This document shows, in pieces, positions 41,221 through 46,856 of a DNA stretch of 46,856 nucleotides (positions are counted from its first letter, which is position 1; every line of letters begins with the position of its first letter). Origin of the DNA: a bacterium (GTDB lineage Bacteria > UBP14 > UBA6098 > JAFGQG01). The position numbers were made by a program, and so were the translations under genes. The stretch covers positions 1-46,856 of the forward strand of contig JAFGGQ010000074.1 in NCBI GenBank assembly GCA_016930435.1, read 5' to 3'. A model generated the notes under the pieces. That model ran no database searches. It saw only the letters and a list, made by a program, of their open reading frames with translations, and had not been told where the DNA came from.

Positions 41221-42963
41221 TTATATATTCTCGATCATCTGTTCCAGTTGCTGACGCTGATAGATATTGTAATATATTCCCTGCTGATCCAGCAACTGCT
41301 CGTGAACTCCCTGTTCCGCAATCCGGCCCCCGTCCAGCACATAGATTCGGTCAGCATCCTTAACCGTGGAAATGCGGTGAGAGATAATAATGGTAGTAGT
41401 ATTCTTCCGGACTTCTTTCAGGCTTTGGATTATCTTTTCCTCGGTATGAGTATCTACTGCGGAGAGGGCGTCATCCAGTATCAGCACTTGCGGGTTGATG
41501 GCCAGGGCACGGCTGATGGCTACACGCTGTTTTTGTCCACCGGAAAGGGTTACTCCCTTTTCACCAATGACGGTATCAAAACCCTCGGGAAACTCCTTTA
41601 TCTCATCGTAAATATTAGTGATCCGGGCATATCTCTCCACTTCCTCCCGGGGTAATTCCTTTCCAAAGGCAATATTATCGTGAAGACTTTCAGAGAATAA
41701 AAAGGTATCCTGCGGCACACAACCGATATTGCGCCGAAGGAGTTTGAGAGGGATTTTTTTGATATCATGGCCATCGACAAGGATTTCCCCCTCATTTGCT
41801 TCAAATAGCCGGGGGAGGAGGTTTACCAGGGTAGTTTTCCCGGCGCCTGTTCTCCCGATCAATGCGATAGTATGATTGGGGGGTATATCCATATTAATAC
41901 CCTTCAGCACAGGCTCTTTTGCGCCATCATAACTGAAGCTGAGATCCTTGATCTTGATGGCCCCCGCCAGTGACTCTAATTCCAGCATTTCGGGACCATC
42001 CGCGATCTCCGGAACGGCATCGAATATCTGGTTCAAGCGTCCCATAGAAGCCTTACCCCGCTGATAGAGGTTGATCACCCACCCGATGGCCATCATGGGC
42101 CAAACCAGGATCATCAGGTAGCTGTTGAAGGCTACGAAGGTCCCCATGGTCATCTCGTTGAAAATAACCTTCTGTCCGCCAATCATAAGGATTATAGCCA
42201 GGCTGAGACCAACCAGAAAGGAACTAAGGGGGAAAAAGAATCCCCAGATCTTGACCAGATCCATGTTCTTTTTTACATATTCATTGCTCAAATTCCGGAA
42301 GTTGGATAGTTCCGCATCCTCCTGCACATAAGCCTTGATCACCCTGATTCCGGAATAAACCTCCTGAGCCTTTGCGGTTAAATCTGAAAAAACCTCCTGC
42401 ACTCTCTCAAAACGGTTGTGCAGCAATCGGCTGAAGCGGATTACAATTAAAGTCAGTAAGGGCAATGGAATGAGAACAAAAAGGGTTAGTTTCACGTTCA
42501 GAGTAAAGAGCATTATCAGGGAAGCAGAAGAAAGCAGGATGCTATCAGTTGCCGCTACGATGGTAATCCCTACCGACATTCGAACCGCATGCAGATCATT
42601 GGTGGCCCGGGCCATAAGGTCGCCGGTTTTAGAATTATTGAAATAGTTGAAAGAGAGGGTGAGAAGATGCTCGAAAAACTCGTTCCTGATATTACGCTCT
42701 ATTCTCCAGGCATTACCCATAATGCAATAGCGCCAGGCAAATCGGGTAATAGCAATGCCCAACGCAATGAGCATGATCAAACCGGCATACTTAAGCAGCC
42801 CGGCTCGGGTGGCAAAACCGTAAACCATATCATCGATAGCATGCTTTAATATGCGGGGGGTGATCAGTTGCAACCCGTCCACCAGGAGCAGTGAAAGGAA
42901 TCCCAAAAGATAGATCCATTTGTATTGCTTGAAGTACTTTTTTAACCTGGCGAATGTTTTCAT
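41221..42963 (-). CDS. ABC exporter, fused membrane and ATPase domains
   Basis: A 580-residue half-transporter. Six membrane helices occupy about residues 15-310, and the ATPase domain follows. Walker A is 'GRTGAGKTT' (about 366-374), the signature 'LSGGQKQRV' (about 471-479), and Walker B 'VLILDDALSAVD' (about 492-503), with the H-loop in 'IISHRISTV'. The residue after the Walker B Asp is Asp, not the catalytic Glu. This is typical of the degenerate half of heterodimeric multidrug exporters such as YheI/BmrC, yet no partner gene is next to it. It could still work as a homodimer. It is the first gene of an operon with the PHP and M28 genes. Substrate unknown. Confidence 0.9.
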   Translation of the reverse strand: MKTFARLKKYFKQYKWIYLLGFLSLLLVDGLQLITPRILKHAIDDMVYGFATRAGLLKYAGLIMLIALGIAITRFAWRYCIMGNAWRIERNIRNEFFEHLLTLSFNYFNNSKTGDLMARATNDLHAVRMSVGITIVAATDSILLSSASLIMLFTLNVKLTLFVLIPLPLLTLIVIRFSRLLHNRFERVQEVFSDLTAKAQEVYSGIRVIKAYVQEDAELSNFRNLSNEYVKKNMDLVKIWGFFFPLSSFLVGLSLAIILMIGGQKVIFNEMTMGTFVAFNSYLMILVWPMMAIGWVINLYQRGKASMGRLNQIFDAVPEIADGPEMLELESLAGAIKIKDLSFSYDGAKEPVLKGINMDIPPNHTIALIGRTGAGKTTLVNLLPRLFEANEGEILVDGHDIKKIPLKLLRRNIGCVPQDTFLFSESLHDNIAFGKELPREEVERYARITNIYDEIKEFPEGFDTVIGEKGVTLSGGQKQRVAISRALAINPQVLILDDALSAVDTHTEEKIIQSLKEVRKNTTTIIISHRISTVKDADRIYVLDGGRIAEQGVHEQLLDQQGIYYNIYQRQQLEQMIENI

Positions 42964-43099
42964 TGCGACAATACTTCATCCTTCTAAAATAAATTAAGTT
43001 TACAAACTAAATTAGTTATTTTAGATTGGCAAGAAAATTATGGTTCATTTACAAATAGGTTGCTGCATGTAATTAACCGATTGCTTGCTTATTTGATAC

Positions 43100-43120
43100 T
43101 CGGCATAGATTCTATGCCGA
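43100..43120. promoter_or_regulatory. perfect 21-bp palindrome, candidate operator
   Basis: TCGGCATAGA, a single central T, then TCTATGCCGA: ten bases on each side match exactly. No T tract follows, so it does not look like a terminator. It lies about 40 bp ahead of the -35 box for the RpiB-like gene, where an activator or repressor dimer could bind. Confidence 0.5.
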
Positions 43121-43157
43121 ATTATAAAAGACTTACGAGCCAGTATTTTTTTTCAAC

Positions 43158-43186
43158 TTGACTTCAGGCCAAAGTAGGTATAAATT
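43158..43186 (+). promoter_or_regulatory. possible promoter of the RpiB-like/deoC operon
   Basis: TTGACT (43158-43163) and, after 17 nt, TAAATT (43181-43186); TATAAA at 43179-43184 with a 15-nt spacer is the alternative. Transcripts would have a leader of roughly 155 nt. Confidence 0.4.
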
Positions 43187-43346
43187 TAATTTATCAATTT
43201 AGGATTTTGCAGATGTAAGGGGAAAAGGATTACCCTGATGAGTTTAAATGAGTTGTGTCAACCTTTCGTAATATAACAGGTCAAGAAGCAACCTTAAAAT
43301 TCCAAATTATAAATAATATGGTTAAAATTTAGCTAAAGGAGTTGTA

Positions 43347-44228
43347 TTGAAAGAGGATGATATCAAACGGATAATAGAGGAGACCCTGGATGTTTTAAAG
43401 AGCTCTGAAAAGCTTGTGCCCCAAGACTCACCTGAAGGTCCCGTTAAAGAAGAGATTGCTGAAAATTTAAAAGAGTCCGTAGAACCTGTAAATGACAAAG
43501 AAAAAGTTGAAAAGCCCTTAGACGGGGAAGAAGCTGTCGACAAAGACCGGGTGGAATCTCCGGCAGTTATTAATCGAGCGGATTTCCGGGCGAAAGCGGG
43601 GAACAAGGTTTTGCTAACCGAGAACCGGGTCAGGGCCTTCGGGAAGGACGGTACAATAAGTATAGAAGGGGATTATTTGATCACTCCCAGCGCGCAAGAC
43701 CTTGTTGATGAGTTGGGTATCAAGATCATCAGCATCAACATTGATAATATTGACAAGTCAAGTGATAAAATGACAAATATTGTCAAGTCGGTTGCCCTTG
43801 GATCCGATCATCGGGGTTTTGAGTTGAAGAAGCAACTAAAGCAATTCTTGATTATGAAGGGATTTGAGGTTGCTGATCTGGGAACAGACTCGCCGGAGAC
43901 CTGCGACTATCCGGATTTTGCATATCTGGTAGCACACGCAGTGGTTTCTGATAAAGCTCAACGCGGGATCATGATTGATAGCAGGGGACTTGCTTCGGCC
44001 ATGGTCGCAAATAAGGTCAAAGGCTCCAGAGCGGCAGTTTGTAATGATATCTCCAGCGCCCTCTCCAGCCGTGCACATAACGACTCCAATATCCTGGCGC
44101 TTGGAGCTGAGGTGATTACGACTGAGCAGGCCAAAGGGATATTGGAGGTATGGTTGAAGACCCCGTTCGAGGGGGGCCGCTATCAGAAAAGACTTGACAA
44201 AATATCTAAAATAGAACAAAGTACTTAG
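43347..44228 (+). CDS. RpiB/LacAB-like sugar-phosphate isomerase homologue with microcompartment-type N-terminus
   Basis: A 293-residue protein in three parts. Residues 4-20 form an amphipathic helix ('DIKRIIEETLDVLKSSE') like a microcompartment encapsulation peptide, followed by an acidic, proline-containing linker to about 75. Residues of about 76-130 hold 'VLLTENRVRAFGKDG' and 'LITPSAQDLVDELGIKI', an element I associate with microcompartment proteins. Residues 147-290 are an RpiB-type domain ('VALGSDHRGFELKK', 'CDYPDFA', 'AHNDSNILALG', 'TPFEGGRYQKR'). Where ordinary RpiB has CGTG, this has Asp211-Ser-Arg-Gly, so the catalytic Cys is missing. The start is a TTG with AAAGGAG 5 nt upstream. 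It may isomerise a sugar phosphate by another residue, or be non-catalytic. Cotranscribed with deoC. Confidence 0.85.
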   Translation: MKEDDIKRIIEETLDVLKSSEKLVPQDSPEGPVKEEIAENLKESVEPVNDKEKVEKPLDGEEAVDKDRVESPAVINRADFRAKAGNKVLLTENRVRAFGKDGTISIEGDYLITPSAQDLVDELGIKIISINIDNIDKSSDKMTNIVKSVALGSDHRGFELKKQLKQFLIMKGFEVADLGTDSPETCDYPDFAYLVAHAVVSDKAQRGIMIDSRGLASAMVANKVKGSRAAVCNDISSALSSRAHNDSNILALGAEVITTEQAKGILEVWLKTPFEGGRYQKRLDKISKIEQST

Positions 44229-44237
44229 GGGATCATC

Positions 44238-44984
44238 ATGGAACGGGAAGTGATTAAAAGAATAGTAGCGGAGGTAGTTGATGAAATTAGTAAATCAGGT
44301 GAGGATAGCGCTGCTTTGGGGGTTAAAACCCCTGATTTTGCCCTGGCTTCCCTGATCGACCATACAATGCTTAAACCTGAAGCCTCCCGGGATGATATAC
44401 TCAGGCTCTGTGATGAAGCCCTGGAATATAAATTCGCCTCGGTCTGCGTTAATCCCTGTTGGGTAGATCTGTGTGCGAATAAACTGAAGGGAAGCGGGGT
44501 AAAGGTCTGTTCGGTAATCGGGTTTCCGCTGGGAGCAACTACCACCAGGGTGAAGCGGTTGGAGGCGGAAGAGGCGATAGCTCATGGCGCTGCTGAAGTA
44601 GATATGGTTATTAATATCGGGTTCTTGAAATCGGGGGATCTCCTTGCTGTCCGTAATGACATAGCAGAGGTAGTTGAAATATGCGGACCTGATGTAATTC
44701 TCAAGGTAATCATTGAGACCGCCCTGTTAAACGAAGAGGAAAAAATCAAGGCTTGTGTCGCAGCGAAATCCGCCGGTGCAAATTTTGTAAAGACCTCAAC
44801 CGGATTTGCCGCCGGGGGCGCCACAGTGGAAGATGTTGCATTGATGCGCCGCGTAGTGGGGGAAGAGATGGGAGTGAAGGCATCCGGGGGGATAAGGGAC
44901 TATCATAAAGCATTGGAAATGGTGAAATCCGGAGCATCCCGGATTGGTGCTTCCTCCAGCGTCGGGATTTTAAAAAGAAGTTGA
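44238..44984 (+). CDS. deoC: deoxyribose-phosphate aldolase with N-terminal targeting-like helix
   Basis: Splits 2-deoxyribose 5-phosphate into acetaldehyde and glyceraldehyde 3-phosphate. Catalytic residues are all present: Asp122 in 'EVDMVINIG', the Schiff-base Lys185 in 'NFVKTSTGF' and Lys214 in '[10 protein letters not shown]'. The core begins near residue 36 ('[15 protein letters not shown]'). Ahead of it are about 35 extra residues that start with '[20 protein letters not shown]', nearly the same helix as in the RpiB-like protein. That makes encapsulation in a microcompartment likely, which would confine the toxic acetaldehyde product. AGGGGAT precedes the ATG, 9 nt after the upstream stop. 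No shell, aldehyde dehydrogenase or phosphotransacylase gene is in the window. Confidence 0.93.
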   Translation: MEREVIKRIVAEVVDEISKSGEDSAALGVKTPDFALASLIDHTMLKPEASRDDILRLCDEALEYKFASVCVNPCWVDLCANKLKGSGVKVCSVIGFPLGATTTRVKRLEAEEAIAHGAAEVDMVINIGFLKSGDLLAVRNDIAEVVEICGPDVILKVIIETALLNEEEKIKACVAAKSAGANFVKTSTGFAAGGATVEDVALMRRVVGEEMGVKASGGIRDYHKALEMVKSGASRIGASSSVGILKRS

Positions 44985-45076
44985 TGAATACCACTGAATC
45001 TGGATCAGAGACCATCCTAAGAAATTCTGTTCAATACCCTGAACTGAAAACAGAATGCTAATAAGGAGATTTTCAG

Positions 45077-45544
45077 TTGAGTAAAATTGTCCTCTTAACC
45101 GTAGGCAAGGTGCAGAATCCAAATGCTTCGAGAATGATAGGAGAATATCTTAAGAGGCTATCCCGTTTTGTCACCCTCGAGCATATCCCGGTTAAAGGGG
45201 AAAAGTTGGGTAGCGTTGAGGATCAGGTTATTTTACACAGGGAAGGGGAGAGAATCCGGGGAGAATTGAAGGAGGGGGACTATCTCATTGCTTTGACTGA
45301 TAACGGCAAAGCCCTGTCCACTGTTGATTTTAAGGATTTTCTTAACCGTACAATGATCGACCAGAAGCGCCTGGTGTTTATCATCGGTGGGCCACTGGGT
45401 CTGGAACATAAATTGATAAATCAGTCCCATTTCAAGTTATCCCTTTCCAGGCTGACCTTTCCACACGAGCTTGCCCTTGTGATGCTCTCGGAGCAGATAT
45501 ACCGGGCTTTCACTATCATGTCCGGCCATCAATATCACAAATGA
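45077..45544 (+). CDS. rlmH: 23S rRNA pseudouridine-1915 N3-methyltransferase
   Basis: SPOUT-class methyltransferase that modifies pseudouridine 1915 in helix 69 of 23S rRNA. The 155-residue length is the family norm. It has the SAM-binding knot 'VFIIGGPLGLEHKL' and the C-terminal signature 'SLSRLTFPHELALVMLSEQIYRAF' (read in two parts), ending in 'HQYHK'. The start is TTG with AAGGAG at 45063-45068, 8 nt upstream. It is followed after 1 nt by the recombinase gene, so the two are probably translated together. It starts 92 bp after deoC and may be part of the same transcript or have its own promoter. Confidence 0.94.
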   Translation: MSKIVLLTVGKVQNPNASRMIGEYLKRLSRFVTLEHIPVKGEKLGSVEDQVILHREGERIRGELKEGDYLIALTDNGKALSTVDFKDFLNRTMIDQKRLVFIIGGPLGLEHKLINQSHFKLSLSRLTFPHELALVMLSEQIYRAFTIMSGHQYHK

Positions 45545-45545
45545 A

Positions 45546-46436
45546 ATGCTTGATAATTACTTGACAAGATTCTTGAATTATGTAGCACTTGAACGGGGTT
45601 ATTCTGAAAATACCCTTGAAGCCTACCGAAGGGACATTCAAAGGTTTCTGAAATTTTTGGAGGACTACCAGATAGTGGAACCGGAAATGGTTGACAACAA
45701 ACATATTTCTGGTTTTATCAGGTATCTGAGCGACCTGGATCTGAGCGCCCGGTCAATCGCCAGAAACTTCTCTTCCCTGCATTCTTTTTACCGGTTTTTG
45801 ATTTTAGAGAACATTGTAAAAAGGGATCCACTTGAGGGGATGTCACTGCCCCGCCAGAAAATGGCGCTTCCCCATGTGCTAACAGTAGAGGAAGTCGAAA
45901 GGATTATCAACTGCATAGATATCAGCGATAAACTGGGCTTGAGGGATCGGGCCATCGTGGAATTCATGTACGCTACCGGCGCCCGTATATCAGAGGTCAT
46001 TAATATGGTCCCCCGGAACCTGCTGAAGGATATTGAGGTGGTTCGGATCTTCGGAAAGGGGCAGAAGGAACGGCTGGTGCCCATCAGCCAGACGGCCCTT
46101 TACTGGGTGGATCGATATATGCGGGACAGTCGTTCCCTTTTGGGAAAAAGCAGGCATAGCGAGCACCTCTTTCGTACTAACCGGGGTGGTGGATTCACCC
46201 GCATGGGCCTCTGGAAAGTGATTAAAAAACGTGTACAGGGAGCCCGTATCGATAAACCGGTACACCCCCATACCTTTCGGCATTCATTCGCCACTCACCT
46301 CATCGAGGGGGGCGCTGATCTCCGGGCGGTACAGGAAATGCTGGGCCATGCCGATATATCAACCACCCAGATCTATACCAATATCAGCCGAGAATACGTT
46401 AAAAAAGTCTATAATAAATACCATCCCAGGGCTTGA
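45546..46436 (+). CDS. xerD: tyrosine recombinase XerC/XerD
   Basis: Site-specific recombinase expected to resolve chromosome dimers at dif. The 296-residue protein has the N-terminal SAM-like DNA-binding domain ('ALERGYSENTLEAYRRDI') and the catalytic set Arg147 ('ATGARISEV'), Lys171 ('FGKGQKERLVP'), His242 and Arg245 ('HPHTFRHSFATHL'), His268 ('MLGHADISTT') and Tyr277 ('QIYTN'). XerD fits slightly better than XerC by the overall sequence, but this is not certain. No ribosome site is visible; the ATG is 1 nt past the rlmH stop, so translation is probably coupled. No second recombinase, integron or phage gene is nearby, which supports a housekeeping role. Confidence 0.92.
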   Translation: MLDNYLTRFLNYVALERGYSENTLEAYRRDIQRFLKFLEDYQIVEPEMVDNKHISGFIRYLSDLDLSARSIARNFSSLHSFYRFLILENIVKRDPLEGMSLPRQKMALPHVLTVEEVERIINCIDISDKLGLRDRAIVEFMYATGARISEVINMVPRNLLKDIEVVRIFGKGQKERLVPISQTALYWVDRYMRDSRSLLGKSRHSEHLFRTNRGGGFTRMGLWKVIKKRVQGARIDKPVHPHTFRHSFATHLIEGGADLRAVQEMLGHADISTTQIYTNISREYVKKVYNKYHPRA

Positions 46437-46512
46437 CTAATCAATCTTGAAATAAATATTACTGTTTATTGCTATCACCAGTTTTAGGGATATCTATGCC
46501 TTAATTACAAAA

Positions 46513-46593
46513 ATGACGGTCTATTTTTTTATTGCTCTTCTCATATTTTTATTTAGTTTCATCTATCTGATTTTTTTTAAAAAAGCACGTTGA
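46513..46593 (+). CDS. possible 26-residue single-helix membrane protein
   Basis: ATG at 46513 to TGA at 46593 encodes 26 residues: an almost entirely hydrophobic helix (Phe, Ile and Leu) ended by 'FFKKAR', the layout of a small membrane protein with its C-terminus inside. There is no ribosome site close to the ATG, and the T-rich DNA could give such a frame by chance. It lies 23 nt before the DUF4438 gene. Confidence 0.3.
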   Translation: MTVYFFIALLIFLFSFIYLIFFKKAR

Positions 46594-46616
46594 AAATGAA
46601 ATTAAGGAGGTTTAAG

Positions 46617-46856
46617 ATGCTGAAGACCAACAAGGATAAAGTAGTGATGATGTCAGTTCAGGGGACCGTAGCCCCTCCGGGAGGAGCCCGGAACCACATG
46701 GTCAGCAAGGATGGGATGCCCTTTCTGCTTCCGGGAACCGGCGGTATCGTTTATAATATCAAGGTTGGCGATCCTGTTTACGGCTGGTCATCCGATCATA
46801 TCGAGCCCTGCGTATCTACCAGTTTGGACGAGAAAAACAAGTTTGATCCCCCTAAC
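46617..46856 (+). CDS. DUF4438 family protein, 5' part only
   Basis: The first 80 residues of a protein that runs off the window. 'MPFLLPGTGGIVYNIKVGDPVYGWSSD' (about residues 34-60, read in two parts) and 'HIEPCVSTSL' match the DUF4438 family, of which Thermotoga maritima TM1086 is a member as I recall. The function is unknown. The start is firm: AAGGAGG at 46604-46610 is 6 nt from the ATG. It has no signal peptide. It lies downstream of the recombinase after a 180-bp gap and is likely a separate transcript. Whether it belongs to the same pathway as the RpiB-like/DeoC pair cannot be told here. Confidence 0.75.
   Translation, partial: MLKTNKDKVVMMSVQGTVAPPGGARNHMVSKDGMPFLLPGTGGIVYNIKVGDPVYGWSSDHIEPCVSTSLDEKNKFDPPN

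Larger units (their letters stand above)
42964..43346. other. regulatory gap before the RpiB-like/deoC pair
   Basis: A 383-bp AT-rich divergent gap without an ORF. It contains a perfect 21-bp palindrome (43100-43120), a TTGACT promoter-like element (43158-43186) and a leader of about 155 nt. The region nearest the ABC gene (42964-43090) shows nothing I can name. Confidence 0.6.

Noticed and set aside
45023-45056. ATTCTGTT...AACAGAAT inverted repeat between deoC and rlmH
   Set aside because: An 8-bp AT-rich stem with a 17-nt loop and no T tract; not a convincing terminator or operator.
45546-46436. Recombinase as sign of an integron, prophage or mobile island
   Set aside because: It is coupled to rlmH, full length and XerD-like, with no attachment repeats or phage genes around it; a housekeeping Xer protein is the simpler reading.

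Overview
The window looks like a chromosomal segment from an uncultivated Gram-negative bacterium of the FCB superphylum (Cloacimonadota, Marinimicrobia, KSB1, Zixibacteria, Latescibacteria and relatives are the kind of lineages meant). The basis is the set of very large secreted beta-sandwich proteins ending in a 'NYPNPFN' type IX secretion (T9SS type A) sorting domain, next to ordinary bacterial housekeeping genes with strong AAGGAGG ribosome sites and TTGACA/TTGACT-type promoters. The exact phylum cannot be fixed from the sequence alone. No tRNA, rRNA, CRISPR array, insertion sequence or prophage was recognised.

Layout. 38-2637 (+): phospholipid synthesis (psd, pssA), purine synthesis (purS, purQ; purL is not here) and a DUF4321 membrane protein, all tightly coupled. 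2638-3009: AT-rich gap with a perfect consensus sigma-70 promoter. 3010-17837 (+): three T9SS-exported proteins (2476, 229 and 2173 aa) that share modules with one another. 17838-18262: a strong terminator, then a promoter and a nested hairpin that may be a small RNA. 18263-19776 (-): an orphan protein and a class V aminotransferase. 20039-21187 (+): tgt. 21196-23114 (-): a DUF1460 protein and archaeal-type phosphoglycerate mutase. 23388-26096 (+): a secreted PpiC/SurA prolyl isomerase and ptsI. 26247-28164 (-): ssb, ddl and two very small cysteine-rich ORFs, one of them split by an in-frame TGA. 28224-39321 (-): an exported M14 carboxypeptidase, mfd, a membrane protein, a LVIVD beta-propeller T9SS protein and a related secreted protein. 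39456-42963 (-): an M28 lipoprotein peptidase, a PHP phosphatase and an ABC exporter half. 43347-44984 (+): an RpiB-like protein and DeoC. 45077-46436 (+): rlmH and a Xer recombinase. 46617-end (+): the start of a DUF4438 gene.

The most interesting part is 43100-44984. The RpiB-like protein and deoxyribose-phosphate aldolase each begin with a short amphipathic helix of matching sequence (IKRI[IV]xExxDxxxKSxE), joined to the catalytic domain by extra sequence. This is how cargo enzymes of bacterial microcompartments carry encapsulation peptides, and RpiB plus DeoC is the enzyme pair of the sugar-phosphate-utilizing (SPU) microcompartment class. No shell gene is present in the window, so the shell would have to be encoded elsewhere. 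The RpiB-like protein also lacks the canonical catalytic cysteine. Upstream lies a perfect 21-bp palindrome that may be its operator.

Other points of interest are the two small zinc-finger-like ORFs around ddl, a roughly 400-residue internal duplication in the giant exported protein, modules re-used among four exported proteins 20 kb apart, and a cohesin-like domain in the 2173-aa protein.
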